NCBI RefSeq assembly: GCF_001544615.1
Contig: NZ_FCNV02000011.1
Coordinates: forward strand, 62,001-126,000
DNA: 64,000 nt
Direction of reading: 5' to 3'
Source of the DNA: Caballeronia concitans
GTDB lineage: Bacteria; Pseudomonadota; Gammaproteobacteria; Burkholderiales; Burkholderiaceae
Made by a program: the position numbers and the translations under genes. The notes beneath the pieces were generated by a model. The model made no database searches, had not been told where the DNA came from, and worked only from the letters and a program-made list of their open reading frames with translations. Below are positions 17,848 to 28,419 of this stretch, piece by piece (within the stretch, counting starts at the first letter, position 1; every line of letters begins with the position of its first letter).

Positions 17848-20715
17848 TCAAACGGGCAGTCGCAATAATTGCGCCTGGAGCTTCTCGATGGTGGTCTCAT
17901 ATTCTGCCAGCCTTTTGCGCTCCTGATCAACGACAGCGGCCGGCGCTTTTGAAACAAAGCTTTCATTTCCGAGCTTGGCGTTACATTTAACGATTTCGGC
18001 TTTGAGCCGGTCCACTTCCTTTGTCAGACGCTCGCGTTCGGCGGCGACATCGATCTCGACTTTGAGCACCAGTTTGTGCGTGCCGACGATCGCAACCGGT
18101 GCGCCGTGCGCCTCCTTGTCGAGCGCGGCTTCGTCGTCGATGATCTTCACTTCCGAAAGACGCGCGAGCGCCGCAACGTAAGGCGCGAACGTGGAAAGAC
18201 GCGCCGCGTCGCCGTGCGCGAGCAACGGCACTTTCACCGCAGGCGACAGATTCATTTCACCACGCAGATTACGACATGCGTCGATGACCGCCTTCAGTTC
18301 GGCCGCCCACTGTTCCGACGATTCATCGATCTTCTTCGCTTCCGCGCGCGGATATGGCTGCGTCATGATCGACGCTTCGCCTTCCTTCGCGCCCGCCGGA
18401 TACGCGTCCGTCAGCGGCGCGACCTTCTGCCACAGCGCTTCGGTGATGAACGGAATGATCGGGTGCGCGAGGCGCAGCACCGTTTCCAGCACGCGCAGCA
18501 ACGTGCGGCGCGTGGCGCGCTGCTGCTCGGGCGTGCCGTTCTGGATCTGCACTTTCGCGAGTTCCAGATACCAGTCGCAGTACTCGTCCCACACGAACTT
18601 GTAGATCGCGCTCGCGACGTTGTCGAAACGATAATCCGCGAAGCCTTTCTCGACTTCCGCTTCCACGCGCTGCAGGAGCGAAACGATCCAGCGGTCCGCC
18701 TGCGAGAAATCCGTGTAGCCGCCGGGGCCGCAATCGCCGGGTTCGCATGCACCGGGTTTCGAGAAACCGCAATCGTGGCCTTCGCAATTCATCAACACGA
18801 AGCGCGTGGCGTTCCAGAGCTTGTTGCAGAAGTTGCGATACCCCTCGCAGCGCGCCAGATCGAAGTTCACGTTGCGGCCGAGCGTGGCCATCGACGCCAT
18901 CGTGAAGCGCAGCGCATCGGTGCCGAATGCCGGAATGCCATCGGGGAATTCCTTGCGCGTCTTCTTCTCGATCTGCGCGGCCTGCTTCGGATTCATGAGG
19001 CCGGTCGTGCGCTTGGCGACGAGCGATTCGAGATCGATGCCATCCACGATATCGATCGGGTCGAGCGTGTTGCCCTTGCTCTTCGACATCTTCTGGCCTT
19101 CGGCGTCGCGCACGAGGCCGTGCACGTAGACGGTGTCGAAGGGCACCTTGCCCGTGAAATGCGTGGTCATCATCACCATCCGGGCGACCCAGAAGAAGAT
19201 GATGTCGAAGCCCGTCACCAGCACTGAGGACGGCAGGAATGCGTCGAGCTCCTTCGTGTGATTCGGCCAGCCGAGCGCCGAGAAGGGCACGAGCGCGGAC
19301 GAAAACCACGTGTCGAGCACGTCTTCATCGCGCTTGAGTGCGCCTTTGTAGCCTTGCGCGTCGGCCTCGGCGCGCGCTTCTTCTTCGCTCTTCGCGACGA
19401 AGATTTCGCCGTTCTCGCCGTACCACGCGGGAATCTGATGGCCCCACCACAACTGACGCGAAATGCACCAGTCCTGGATGTTCTCGAGCCATTGATAGTA
19501 GGTCGTGGTCCAGTTTTCCGGCACGAACTTGATCTGGCCGTTGCGCACGACTTCGAGCGACGTTTCCGTGATCGACTTGCCCGGATTGAACGTGCCTTCG
19601 GGCGCGGGCTTCGTCATGGCCACGAACCACTGGTCCGTGAGCATCGGTTCGATGACGACGCCCGTGCGATCGCCGCGCGGCACCATGAGCTTATGCGGCT
19701 TCACGGAATCGAGCAGGCCGAGCGCCTCGAGGTCCGCGACGACCTGCTTGCGCGCATCGAAGCGGTCCATGCCGCGATACTTCTCGGGCGCGTTCTCGTT
19801 GATCTTCGCGTCGAGCGTGAGGATCTCGATCTGCGGCAGCTTGTGGCGAAGGCCGACGGCGTAGTCGTTGAAATCGTGCGCGGGCGTGACTTTCACGACG
19901 CCGGTGCCGAATTCGCGGTCCACGTAGTCATCGGCGATGATCGGGATTTCGCGATCGCACAGCGGCAGCACGACCGTCTTGCCGATCAGATGCGCATACC
20001 GCTCGTCTTCCGGATGCACCATCACGGCGACGTCGCCGAGCATGGTTTCGGGGCGCGTGGTCGCGACCGTCAGATGGCCGGAGCCGTCCGGCAGCGGATA
20101 CTTGATGTGCCACAGGCTGCCGTTTTCTTCCTCGCTCACCACTTCGAGATCGGACACGGCGGTGCCGAGCACCGGGTCCCAGTTCACGAGGCGCTTGCCG
20201 CGATAGATCAGCCCTTGCTTGTAGAGCGTGACGAAGACATCGCGCACGGCGGCGGACATCTTGTCGTCCATCGTGAAGTATTCGCGCGACCAGTCGATCG
20301 ACGCGCCGAGCCGGCGCACTTGCCGCGTGATGGTCGAGCCGGACTCCTGCTTCCACGCCCACACGCGCTTCAGGAATTCCTCGCGGCCGAGGTCGTGGCG
20401 CGAGATGCCTTGTGCATCGAGCTGACGTTCGACGACGATCTGCGTGGCGATGCCCGCGTGGTCCGTGCCCGGCACCCATAGCGTGTTCTCGCCGAGCATG
20501 CGGTGATAGCGCGTCAGGCCATCCATGATGGTCTGGTTGAACGCGTGGCCCATGTGCAGCGTGCCGGTGACGTTCGGCGGCGGCAGTTGAATGGAGAAAT
20601 TCTTTGCGCCTTCCTTGAAGGTGGGCGCGGCGAGACCGCGCTTTTCCCATTCCGGGCCCCACTGGGACTCGATGTTTTGAGGCTCGAAGCTCTTCGCAAG
20701 CGTGTTGTCGCTCAT
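17848..20715 (-). CDS. valS: valyl-tRNA synthetase
   Basis: A class I synthetase of 955 residues that charges tRNA-Val. '[18 protein letters not shown]' is the HIGH motif, '[10 protein letters not shown]' the KMSKS motif; an editing CP1 domain lies between and a C-terminal coiled coil ('[20 protein letters not shown]') ends the protein. The ATG at 20715 ([13 protein letters not shown]) matches family starts; the frame extends 53 codons upstream without homology. Divergent from uvrD. Confidence 0.97.
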   Translation of the reverse strand: MSDNTLAKSFEPQNIESQWGPEWEKRGLAAPTFKEGAKNFSIQLPPPNVTGTLHMGHAFNQTIMDGLTRYHRMLGENTLWVPGTDHAGIATQIVVERQLDAQGISRHDLGREEFLKRVWAWKQESGSTITRQVRRLGASIDWSREYFTMDDKMSAAVRDVFVTLYKQGLIYRGKRLVNWDPVLGTAVSDLEVVSEEENGSLWHIKYPLPDGSGHLTVATTRPETMLGDVAVMVHPEDERYAHLIGKTVVLPLCDREIPIIADDYVDREFGTGVVKVTPAHDFNDYAVGLRHKLPQIEILTLDAKINENAPEKYRGMDRFDARKQVVADLEALGLLDSVKPHKLMVPRGDRTGVVIEPMLTDQWFVAMTKPAPEGTFNPGKSITETSLEVVRNGQIKFVPENWTTTYYQWLENIQDWCISRQLWWGHQIPAWYGENGEIFVAKSEEEARAEADAQGYKGALKRDEDVLDTWFSSALVPFSALGWPNHTKELDAFLPSSVLVTGFDIIFFWVARMVMMTTHFTGKVPFDTVYVHGLVRDAEGQKMSKSKGNTLDPIDIVDGIDLESLVAKRTTGLMNPKQAAQIEKKTRKEFPDGIPAFGTDALRFTMASMATLGRNVNFDLARCEGYRNFCNKLWNATRFVLMNCEGHDCGFSKPGACEPGDCGPGGYTDFSQADRWIVSLLQRVEAEVEKGFADYRFDNVASAIYKFVWDEYCDWYLELAKVQIQNGTPEQQRATRRTLLRVLETVLRLAHPIIPFITEALWQKVAPLTDAYPAGAKEGEASIMTQPYPRAEAKKIDESSEQWAAELKAVIDACRNLRGEMNLSPAVKVPLLAHGDAARLSTFAPYVAALARLSEVKIIDDEAALDKEAHGAPVAIVGTHKLVLKVEIDVAAERERLTKEVDRLKAEIVKCNAKLGNESFVSKAPAAVVDQERKRLAEYETTIEKLQAQLLRLPV

Positions 20716-20846
20716 CGTGAAATCTGCCGAAAAATGCGTGAAAAAGTGCGGGGAATCCCCAATTATAAGGTTCGCCAAGGCTCCATCGGATGAATTGCGC
20801 CTTCGGCCGGACGGCATAGGCCCGAACGCCGCCATCGGCGCGGTCT

Positions 20847-20852
20847 TATAAT
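20847..20852 (+). promoter_or_regulatory. candidate -10 element of uvrD
   Basis: A perfect TATAAT lies 41 bases before the uvrD ATG in the valS-uvrD gap. The region 17 bases upstream has no good -35 match, so strength is uncertain. Confidence 0.4.
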
Positions 20853-20892
20853 GGTCGGCCGCCTTCTGCCTCACCCGCGTCCCTAATTCCCC

Positions 20893-23259
20893 ATGCCCGA
20901 TTTACTCGCCAATCTGAATCCCGAACAGCTCGCCGCCGTGACGCTGCCCAACGAGCCCGCGCTGATCCTCGCGGGCGCGGGCAGCGGCAAGACGCGCGTG
21001 CTCATCACGCGCATCGCGTGGCTGATCCAGCAGGGCTATGCGTCGCCGCCGACCATTCTCGCCGTCACGTTCACGAACAAGGCCGCGCGCGAAATGCTGT
21101 CGCGGCTGTCCGCGCTCCTGCCCATCGACACGCGCGGCATGTGGATCGGCACGTTCCACGGCCTGTGCAACCGCATGCTGCGCGCGCATTACCGCGACGC
21201 GGGCCTGCCGCAGACCTTCCAGATTCTCGATACCGCCGACCAGCTTTCCGCGATCAAGCGGCTCATGAAGGGCCTGAACGTCGACGACGAAAAGTATCCG
21301 GCGAAGAACCTGCAGTACTTCATCAACAACGCGAAGGAGCAGGGCCTGCGCCCGAAAGACGTCGACGCCACCGACAACTTCAATCGCAAGTTCGTCGAGC
21401 TGTACGAGGCCTACGACCAGCAGTGCCAGCGCGAAGGCGTCGTCGATTTTCCCGAACTGCTGCTGCGCTGCTATGAACTGCTCGCGCACAATCCGCCGCT
21501 GCGCGCGCACTATCAGGCGCGCTTTCGCAACATTCTCGTCGACGAGTTCCAGGACACGAACAAGCTGCAGTACGCGTGGCTCAAACTGCTCGCGGGCGAG
21601 CACAACGCGATCTTCGCGGTCGGCGACGACGATCAATCCATCTATGCGTTTCGCGGCGCGAACGTCGGCAACATGCACGACTTCGAGCGCGAGTTCCGCG
21701 TGCGCAATCTCATCAAGCTCGAGCAGAACTATCGCTCGCACGGCCATATTCTCGATACGGCCAACTTCCTGATCGCGAACAATTCGCGGCGGCTCGGCAA
21801 GAACCTGCGCACCGACGCGGGCCACGGCGAGCCGGTGCGCGTCTACGAAGCGGCCACCGATTCGCAGGAAGCGGGCTGGATCGTCGAGGAAATCAAGGCG
21901 CTCATCAACACGGGCCTCGCGCGCGGCGAGATCGCGGTGCTGTACCGGAGCAACGCCCAGTCGCGCACGATCGAACATACGCTCGTGAACGCGGGCATTG
22001 CGTATCGCGTGTATGGCGGCCTGCGCTTCTTCGAGCGCCAGGAAGTGAAGCACGCGCTCGCGTATCTGCGCCTGATCGACAACCCGAACGACGACACCGC
22101 GTTCGCGCGCGTGGTCAATTTCCCGACGCGCGGCATCGGTGCGCGTTCCATCGAACAGCTCGCGGATGCGGCGCGTCTCTACAACTGTTCGATGGCCGCC
22201 GCCGTGCCGTATGTGACCGGCAAGGCGGGATCGAGCCTCGGCGCGTTCGCCACGCTCATCGCGAAGATGCGTGCCGAAACGCAGCAGATGAGCCTGCCGG
22301 AAACGGTCGAATACGTCGTGCGCGCGAGCGGTCTCGCCGCGTTCTATGAGACGGAGCGGGAAGGGCAGGATCGGCTGGAGAACTTGCAGGAACTCGTGAA
22401 CGCGGCGGCGGCGTTCGTTTCCGAGGAAGGCTACGGACTGGACACGCCCGCGCGCTCCATTCCGCTGCGTCCGGGCGCGACGGCCGTGCCGGAAATCGTC
22501 AGCGAGGACGGCGAAATCGAAGTGCTGGATGCACCCGGCATCGCCGATCCCGCGCAGAATCCCGACACCATGACGCCGCTCGCGGGCTTCCTGTCGCATG
22601 CATCGCTCGAGGCGGGCGACAACCAGGCGCAAGCCGGCCAGGACGCCGTGCAACTGATGACGGTTCACGCGGCGAAGGGCCTCGAATTCACGGCGGTGTT
22701 CATCACCGGGCTGGAAGAAGGGCTCTTCCCGCACGAGAACAGCGCGCAGGAATCGGACGGGCTGGAAGAGGAGCGTCGGCTCGCGTATGTCGCGATCACG
22801 CGGGCGAAGGAGCGGCTGTATCTGTCGTTCGCGCAAAGCCGGATGCTGCACGGGCAGACGCGCTACAACATCCGCTCGCGCTTTTTCGACGAATTGCCGG
22901 AAGGCTCGCTCAAGTGGCTCACGCCGAAGGTCGAGCCGGGCGCGCGCTGGGGCGGACGCTCGGACAACGCCGGCTGGGGCCGCGACTGGTTCGCGCGGCC
23001 GGGACAGGAGCGCGGCGGTTCTTCCGGCTATGCGCGCGACCAGGGCGCGAGCGCGGCGTTGCCGTCGTTCGCGAACGAGCAGCGCGCGGCGGAAGGCGGC
23101 TTCAAGGTCGGTCAAGCCGTCTTCCACACGAAGTTCGGCGAAGGCACGGTGACCGCGCTCGAAGGCTCCGGCGGCGATGCGCGCGCGCAAGTGCGCTTCA
23201 AGCGCCACGGCGAGAAATGGCTCGCGCTGGCGGTCGCCAAACTGCAAGCCGTCGAATGA
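20893..23259 (+). CDS. uvrD: UvrD-family DNA helicase II
   Basis: A 788-residue superfamily 1A 3'-5' helicase for nucleotide excision and mismatch repair. Walker A 'AGAGSGKT' (Lys33), motif II '[11 protein letters not shown]', motif III '[13 protein letters not shown]', '[11 protein letters not shown]' and motif VI '[11 protein letters not shown]' are all present. The C-terminal '[17 protein letters not shown]' is the Tudor-like UvrD tail that contacts RNA polymerase, which favours UvrD over Rep. It overlaps the next gene by four bases. Confidence 0.94.
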   Translation: MPDLLANLNPEQLAAVTLPNEPALILAGAGSGKTRVLITRIAWLIQQGYASPPTILAVTFTNKAAREMLSRLSALLPIDTRGMWIGTFHGLCNRMLRAHYRDAGLPQTFQILDTADQLSAIKRLMKGLNVDDEKYPAKNLQYFINNAKEQGLRPKDVDATDNFNRKFVELYEAYDQQCQREGVVDFPELLLRCYELLAHNPPLRAHYQARFRNILVDEFQDTNKLQYAWLKLLAGEHNAIFAVGDDDQSIYAFRGANVGNMHDFEREFRVRNLIKLEQNYRSHGHILDTANFLIANNSRRLGKNLRTDAGHGEPVRVYEAATDSQEAGWIVEEIKALINTGLARGEIAVLYRSNAQSRTIEHTLVNAGIAYRVYGGLRFFERQEVKHALAYLRLIDNPNDDTAFARVVNFPTRGIGARSIEQLADAARLYNCSMAAAVPYVTGKAGSSLGAFATLIAKMRAETQQMSLPETVEYVVRASGLAAFYETEREGQDRLENLQELVNAAAAFVSEEGYGLDTPARSIPLRPGATAVPEIVSEDGEIEVLDAPGIADPAQNPDTMTPLAGFLSHASLEAGDNQAQAGQDAVQLMTVHAAKGLEFTAVFITGLEEGLFPHENSAQESDGLEEERRLAYVAITRAKERLYLSFAQSRMLHGQTRYNIRSRFFDELPEGSLKWLTPKVEPGARWGGRSDNAGWGRDWFARPGQERGGSSGYARDQGASAALPSFANEQRAAEGGFKVGQAVFHTKFGEGTVTALEGSGGDARAQVRFKRHGEKWLALAVAKLQAVE

Positions 23260-24008
23260 AGCGGCTCGGGATCATGGCGGCGCTGCCGCAGGAACTGGGC
23301 GATCTGATCGCGCATATGCGCACCGTCGGCGACGTGCGCACGGTCACGCTCGGGCAGCGCGAATATCACGTGGGCGAGGCGCATGGCGTTCGCGTCGTGG
23401 TGACGCTCGCGCGCATCGGCAAGGTCGCGGCGGCGGCCACGGCGAGCGCGCTCATCCACGTGTTCGAGGCCGATGCGATCGTCTTCACCGGCGTGGCGGG
23501 CGGCGTGCATCGCGAGGTGCGCGTGGGCGATATCGTCGTCGCCGATGCCTTGCTCCAACACGATCTCGACGCCTCGCCGCTTTTTCCGCGCTACGAGGTG
23601 CCGTTGCTCGATCGCGCGCGTTTCGATGCGGACGGTTCGCTCTCGGATGCGCTCGCCGCCGCGGCACGCGCGTTCGTCGAGACGGAAGCCGATGCGCTCG
23701 CCGAACGTTTCGCGGTGACGGCGCCGCGCGTGCATCGCGGGCTGATCGTGAGCGGCGATCGCTTCATCGCGAGCCACGATGCGGTGTCCGCGTTGCGCGA
23801 TGCGTTGCCGGACGCGCTCGCCGTCGAAATGGAAGGCGCGGCGCTCGCGCAAGTCTGCTACGAGCATGGCGTGCCGTGCGCCGTCGTGCGCACGATTTCC
23901 GATACGGCGGACGCGGCGGCGCCCGTCTCGTTCGTGGAATTCCTGACGGCGCTCGCCGGGGCGTATTCGTCGGGCGTGCTCGGGCGCTTCCTGCAAGCGC
24001 GAGTCTGA
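23256..24008 (+). CDS. mtnN: 5'-methylthioadenosine/S-adenosylhomocysteine nucleosidase
   Basis: A 250-residue nucleoside phosphorylase-fold protein. 'MAALPQEL' at the start, 'VVTLARIGKVAAAATAS', 'FTGVAGGVH', 'VEMEGAALAQVCYEHGVP' and 'RTISDTAD' match MTA/SAH nucleosidases, including the catalytic Asp in the last motif. It removes adenine from by-products of polyamine, autoinducer and methylation reactions. The ATG overlaps the uvrD stop as ATGA. Confidence 0.9.
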   Translation: MKRLGIMAALPQELGDLIAHMRTVGDVRTVTLGQREYHVGEAHGVRVVVTLARIGKVAAAATASALIHVFEADAIVFTGVAGGVHREVRVGDIVVADALLQHDLDASPLFPRYEVPLLDRARFDADGSLSDALAAAARAFVETEADALAERFAVTAPRVHRGLIVSGDRFIASHDAVSALRDALPDALAVEMEGAALAQVCYEHGVPCAVVRTISDTADAAAPVSFVEFLTALAGAYSSGVLGRFLQARV

Positions 24009-24071
24009 CCGGCACGGCGCGCCCCGCGCCATCTCGCCGCACATCCTGTCCTCGGGCAAAATCCCGCTTGT

Positions 24072-24092
24072 TATTGAGAATGATTCTCAATA
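24072..24092 (+). promoter_or_regulatory. Fur box, perfect palindrome
   Basis: A 21-bp perfect palindrome centred on G24082; its core TGAGAATGATTCTCA fits the 7-1-7 Fur consensus TGATAATnATTATCA with two symmetrical changes. It lies 36 bases before the ATG of the next gene, where Fur with Fe(II) would block transcription. Expression under iron limitation is therefore expected. Confidence 0.85.
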
Positions 24093-24128
24093 CAATCTTA
24101 CAGAAGATGTATCCGGAGGACGCCCGAC

Positions 24129-24380
24129 ATGACGAACGATTCGAGAAACAAGGCGTACGGCGCGTGCGATGCGGCCGAGGGCCGCGCCATCGCCGTGAAC
24201 GCCGCGAAGGTGCTGGAAACCACTCGCCGCGCGTGGGCCGCCGCGCCCGCTGCCGAAACGCAAGCGCACGGCGAGCGCCGACCGCCGCGCGCGTCGAAAA
24301 CGAAGCGCGTCGTGCCGCGGCGTTCGCACTGGCCGAGCCTCATCGCCGCCCTGAATCACTGGAGCCCGAAACCGCTGTGA
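24129..24380 (+). CDS. small basic protein of unknown function, Fur-controlled
   Basis: An 83-residue protein I do not recognise. It is rich in Ala, Arg and Lys and ends with a basic stretch 'SKTKRVVPRRSHWPS' followed by a short hydrophobic/aromatic tail with two Trp. No signal peptide or membrane helix. GGAGGA eight bases before the ATG is an ideal ribosome site and a perfect Fur box lies just upstream, so this is a real, iron-regulated gene. It overlaps the next gene in GTGA. It is not an obvious HemP/HmuP protein. Confidence 0.65.
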   Translation: MTNDSRNKAYGACDAAEGRAIAVNAAKVLETTRRAWAAAPAAETQAHGERRPPRASKTKRVVPRRSHWPSLIAALNHWSPKPL

Positions 24381-24838
24381 ACGCCGATCTCGCCACGAAT
24401 CCCCCGCTCGCGCTCGACTCGCAACAGTTCGACGCCAGCCGCTTCCCGCTCGTCCGACTGCGCCGCCGCGCTGTCCAGCCGGGCTTCGCGTTCGCATGGG
24501 CCGCGCAGATGCGCCGGCTGCTCGCGCTCGCGACGCCGTTCGTGATCGTCGCCGAACATGACGACGACGAAACCGCCGACGACTTCCGCTTGCGCGCCGC
24601 GTGGCTGCGCACGCATCGCGCGGCGCTCGGTGCGCAATGCCGCGGATTCATCGTGATCGAGCCGCGCATCGAGGCGCGCGCCACCACGCGCGAAACGCTG
24701 CGCCAGCTCACCGACGGCAGCGGCGTGCGCACGGTCGTCGTATCGAGCATGCGCGTGGCGGGCGAATTGACGCCGGTGCTGCTCAAGCACACTGCCGTGC
24801 ATACGAATACGCGCATGTCGCAAAGCCGCGCGGTGTAG
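24377..24838 (+). CDS. unknown protein, STAS/SpoIIAA-like pattern, Fur-controlled operon
   Basis: A 153-residue protein starting at the GTG of a GTGA overlap with the previous gene. The middle, 'TPFVIVAEHDDDETADDFRL', a helix 'AAWLRTHRAALGAQCRGFIV' and a later 'RTVVVSSMRVAGELTPVLL', gives the strand-helix alternation and the conserved-looking CRG turn of small STAS-like (SpoIIAA-like) proteins found in Burkholderiaceae. That fold assignment is by eye. No signal peptide. Its role in iron stress is unknown. Confidence 0.65.
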   Translation: MNADLATNPPLALDSQQFDASRFPLVRLRRRAVQPGFAFAWAAQMRRLLALATPFVIVAEHDDDETADDFRLRAAWLRTHRAALGAQCRGFIVIEPRIEARATTRETLRQLTDGSGVRTVVVSSMRVAGELTPVLLKHTAVHTNTRMSQSRAV

Positions 24839-24929
24839 ATGGTCGGACCGATCAGGGCGCGCCCCTCTAGTCAGCGCTTCGCGGGCTGCTCTATCCTGTG
24901 GAGCCAACGCCCCTTCGCAGAGAACGCGC

Positions 24930-26828
24930 ATGCCGACTTACCGAGAAGCGTATCGACGGTCGATCGACGAGCCCGAAGCCTTCTGGGCCGACGAAGCCCG
25001 CCGCATCCATTGGCACACGCCGTTTCACACGGTGCTCGACGCCAGCAACCCGCCGTTCGCGCGATGGTTCGTCGGCGGGAAGACGAATCTGTGCCATAAC
25101 GCGGTCGATCGTCATCTGGCGACGCGCGCGCAACAGGACGCGCTCATCTATGTATCGACGGAAACGGGCATCGAGCGCCGCTACACGTACGCCGAACTGC
25201 ACGCCGAAGTGAACCGCATGGCCGCCGTCATGCGCTCGCTCGCGGTGAAAAAGGGCGACCGCGTGCTGATCTATCTGCCGATGATCCCCGAAGCGCTCTT
25301 CGCGATGCTCGCGTGCGCGCGCATCGGTGCGATCCATTCGGTCGTGTTCGGCGGCTTCGCGGCGCCGAATCTGGCGGCCCGCATCGACGATGCCGAGCCG
25401 GCGCTCATCGTCACCGCCGATGCGGGCGCGCGCGCGGGCAAGGTCATCGATTACACGCCGCTCGTCGACGAAGCGCTCTCGCGCGCCGAATTCAAGGTGC
25501 CGCAAGTGCTGCTGATCGACCGCCAGCTCGCGCCCGAGCGCTTGCAGGCGAGCTATCTCGTCGCGTACGAGCCGCTGCGCGAGCAGTATTTCGACGCGCA
25601 CGTGCCCTGCGAATGGCTCGAATCGAACGAACCGTCCTACGTGCTTTATACGTCCGGCACGACCGGCCGCCCGAAAGGCGTGCAGCGCGATGTCGGCGGT
25701 TACGCGGTGGCGCTCGCGGCATCGATGGAGCACATCTTTCAGGGCGCGGCGGGCGACACCATGTTCACCGCGTCGGATATCGGCTGGGTCGTGGGGCACA
25801 GCTACATCATCTATGCGCCGCTGATCGCGGGGCTCACCACGGTCATGTACGAAGGCACGCCGGTTCGCCCGGACGGCGGCGTGTGGTGGCGGCTCGTCGA
25901 GCAATACGGCATCAACCTGATGTTCACCGCGCCGACCGCGATCCGCGTGCTCAAGAAGCAGGACCCGGCGCTGATGGAGAAATACGATCTGTCGAGCCTG
26001 CGCACGCTGTTCCTCGCGGGCGAGCCGCTCGACGAGCCGACCGCGCAATGGATTCAGAGCGCGCTCAAGAAGCCCGTCATCGACAACTACTGGCAGACCG
26101 AAACCGGCTGGCCGATGCTCGCGATTCCGCGCGGCATCGAGGAATTGCCGTCGAAGCTCGGATCGCCGGGCGTGCCGTCGATGGGCTTCGCGCTCGCGTT
26201 GCGCAACGAGTTGACGGGCGACGTCTGCGCGCCGGGCGAGAAGGGCGTCGTCACGCTCGGCTATCCGCTGCCGCCCGGCTGCATGCAGACGGTGTGGGGC
26301 GACGACCGGCGTTTCATCGACACGTACTGGCGCAGCGTGCCGAACCACACGGTCTATTCGACGTTCGACTGGGGCGTGCAGGACGAGGACGGCTACGTGT
26401 CCATTCTCGGGCGCACCGACGACGTCATCAACGTGGCAGGGCATCGGTTGGGGACGCGCGAGATCGAGGAAGCGCTGTCGGCGCATGCGGCGGTGGCGGA
26501 AGTGGCGGTCGTCGGCGTGGCGGACGCGGTGAAGGGCCAGGCGGCGACGGCGTTCGTCGTGCTGCGCGATGCCGAGCGCATCAACGCGCCGGGCGCGCGC
26601 GAGGGCATGGAGGCGGAGTTGTGCCACGCGGTCGATACGCAGCTCGGCGCGATCGCGCGGCCGGCGCGCGTGCTGTTCGTATCGATGCTGCCGAAGACGC
26701 GCTCGGGCAAGCTGCTGCGGCGCGCGATCGCGGCGCTCGCGGAAGGCCGCGATCCGGGCGATCTGCCGACGATCGAGGATGCGGGCGCGCTGGCGCAGGT
26801 GAAGGCGGCGCTGGAAGGCGGCGCATGA
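24930..26828 (+). CDS. prpE: propionate-CoA ligase
   Basis: A 632-residue acyl-CoA synthetase of the Acs/PrpE group, activating propionate via propionyl-AMP. 'YTSGTTGRPKG' near residue 240 is the P-loop, 'YWQTETGWPM' the A5 motif and 'PKTRSGKLLRR' near 590 carries the catalytic, acetylatable Lys. 'YREAYRRSIDEPEAFW' at the start is typical of PrpE and not Acs. It stands alone; prpBCD genes are not in the window. Confidence 0.93.
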   Translation: MPTYREAYRRSIDEPEAFWADEARRIHWHTPFHTVLDASNPPFARWFVGGKTNLCHNAVDRHLATRAQQDALIYVSTETGIERRYTYAELHAEVNRMAAVMRSLAVKKGDRVLIYLPMIPEALFAMLACARIGAIHSVVFGGFAAPNLAARIDDAEPALIVTADAGARAGKVIDYTPLVDEALSRAEFKVPQVLLIDRQLAPERLQASYLVAYEPLREQYFDAHVPCEWLESNEPSYVLYTSGTTGRPKGVQRDVGGYAVALAASMEHIFQGAAGDTMFTASDIGWVVGHSYIIYAPLIAGLTTVMYEGTPVRPDGGVWWRLVEQYGINLMFTAPTAIRVLKKQDPALMEKYDLSSLRTLFLAGEPLDEPTAQWIQSALKKPVIDNYWQTETGWPMLAIPRGIEELPSKLGSPGVPSMGFALALRNELTGDVCAPGEKGVVTLGYPLPPGCMQTVWGDDRRFIDTYWRSVPNHTVYSTFDWGVQDEDGYVSILGRTDDVINVAGHRLGTREIEEALSAHAAVAEVAVVGVADAVKGQAATAFVVLRDAERINAPGAREGMEAELCHAVDTQLGAIARPARVLFVSMLPKTRSGKLLRRAIAALAEGRDPGDLPTIEDAGALAQVKAALEGGA

Positions 26829-26830
26829 CG

Positions 26831-26857
26831 AAAAACGCCCGGCGCGGGCCGGGCGTT
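26831..26857 (-). terminator. terminator of the fsr transcript
   Basis: CGCCCGGC and GCCGGGCG around a GCG loop form a strong stem; on the minus strand it is followed by five T (26835-26831). It therefore fits the minus-strand exporter gene. On the plus strand there is no T-run, so it serves prpE poorly. Confidence 0.75.
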
Positions 26858-26883
26858 CGAGCGGTTCTGGAGCCTTCGAGCCG

Positions 26884-28113
26884 TTAAGCCTTAGCTTCCT
26901 TCGTCTTCGGCAGGAACACGGTCAGCACGCCGATCAGCGGCAGGAACGCGCAGAGCTTGTACACGTAGTCGATGCTCGTCACGTCCGCGAGATGCCCGAG
27001 CACCGCCGCGCCGACGCCGCCCATCCCGAACGCGAAGCCGAAGAAGAGGCCCGCGACCATGCCGACCTTGCCGGGAATCAGCTCTTGCGCATAGACGAGG
27101 ATGGCCGAGAACGCCGACGCCAGCACGAGCCCGATGATCACCGAGAGCACGCCCGTCCAGAACAGGTTGACGTAGGGCATCAAGAGCGTGAACGGCGCGA
27201 CGCCGAGAATCGATACCCAGATCACCGCCTTGCGCCCGACCTTGTCGCCCACCGGCCCGCCGATGATCGTGCCCGCCGCGACCGCCGCCAGGAACACGAA
27301 CAGGTGAATCTGCGCGGCCTGGACGGACACGCCGAACTTGCTGATCAGATAGAACGTGAAGTAGCTCGTGATGCTCGCCAGATAGAAGTACTTCGAGAAC
27401 ACGAGCAGCACGAGCACGCTCATCGCCATGACGACCTTCTCGCGCGGCAGGGTGGCATGCGTTGCGTGCGCGCGGCCTTTCTTCGTCGCGGGATGGCGCT
27501 TGTACCAGCGGCCGATGTTCGCGAGCACGACCATTGCGAGGAGCGCCGCCGCCGAGAACCACGCGATGCTGCGCTGTCCGTGCGGAATGACGATGAGCGC
27601 CGCAAGCAGCGGCCCGAGCGACGATCCCGCGTTGCCGCCCACCTGAAACAGCGATTGCGCGAGCCCGTGCTTGCCGCCCGACGCCATGCGCGCCACGCGC
27701 GACGACTCCGGATGAAACACCGACGATCCGCAGCCGACCAGCGCCGCCGCGATCAGCAGCGTGCCGAAGCTGCCCGCGATCGACATGAGCAAGAGACCCG
27801 ACAGCGTGAAGCCCATGCCGACGGGAAGCGAATACGGCTTCGGATGCTTGTCCGTGTACAGCCCGACGATAGGCTGCAGCAGCGACGCGGTGATCTGATA
27901 CGTCAGCGTGATGAGTCCGATCTGCCCGAACGAGAGCGCGAATTCGCTCTTGAACATCGGGTAGATGGCGAGGATCAGCGACTGGATCATGTCGTTGAGC
28001 AGATGCGAGAAGCTGATCGCGCCCAGAACGGAATAAACGGTGCGCTGCACGGCCGGCGCGGCGGCGGTCGCCTCCGCGGATGGGAACGCGCCCTTGTCGA
28101 TACTCGTTTGCAT
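26884..28113 (-). CDS. fsr: MFS exporter, fosmidomycin resistance (Fsr) family
   Basis: A 409-residue major facilitator with twelve hydrophobic helices. 'GAISFSHLLNDMIQSLILAIYP', 'GSSVFHPESSRVARMASGG' and 'FGFAFGMGGVGAAVLGHLAD' type segments match E. coli Fsr closely in kind and length. The native substrate of the family is unclear; fosmidomycin export is known in E. coli. The ATG at 28113 (MQTSIDKGAF) gives the family length; an upstream ATG at 28167 is possible and no strong ribosome site settles it. Confidence 0.9.
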   Translation of the reverse strand: MQTSIDKGAFPSAEATAAAPAVQRTVYSVLGAISFSHLLNDMIQSLILAIYPMFKSEFALSFGQIGLITLTYQITASLLQPIVGLYTDKHPKPYSLPVGMGFTLSGLLLMSIAGSFGTLLIAAALVGCGSSVFHPESSRVARMASGGKHGLAQSLFQVGGNAGSSLGPLLAALIVIPHGQRSIAWFSAAALLAMVVLANIGRWYKRHPATKKGRAHATHATLPREKVVMAMSVLVLLVFSKYFYLASITSYFTFYLISKFGVSVQAAQIHLFVFLAAVAAGTIIGGPVGDKVGRKAVIWVSILGVAPFTLLMPYVNLFWTGVLSVIIGLVLASAFSAILVYAQELIPGKVGMVAGLFFGFAFGMGGVGAAVLGHLADVTSIDYVYKLCAFLPLIGVLTVFLPKTKEAKA

Positions 28114-28419
28114 GGTGTCGGTGAAGAAGAAGCGGTTGTCTCGGAATTTTTTCTGTACGCGATTCATGCGCGAACGGAATGTTTGTGAAGTGTAGGGTGT
28201 CTCGCGTGCGTTGTCCTGACAAGAATTGTTGCGAATCGGACATCGCTTCGCGGTGGAGGTTTTCATCGGACGCAAGCGATTTTTGGCCGGTTATAAGAAC
28301 GAACGGACGTCCTTGCGCCTCAAAGAACGGACGTTCCGCAGGCGCTAAAGAAAACAAGAACGCGTGCCGTAGAAGCGTTGAGGGCGTACCGCTCGACATG
28401 ACAACAACGGGGATGATCG
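28114..28419. other. 306-base gap between fsr and chemoreceptor gene
   Basis: No gene seen. A candidate -10 TATAAG lies at 28292-28297 on the plus strand. The palindrome GGACGTCC at 28305-28312 is followed by a stem-loop: GCGCCT (28315-28320) with AGGCGC (28340-28345), enclosing GAAC-GGAC-GTTC. The repeated ACGGACGT may be an operator for the chemoreceptor gene; this is a guess. Confidence 0.35.

Noticed and set aside
20902-23247. A 781-codon open frame on the minus strand across uvrD
   Set aside because: It is antisense to uvrD, Arg/His/Ala-rich, with no motif; GC-rich third positions keep it open by chance.
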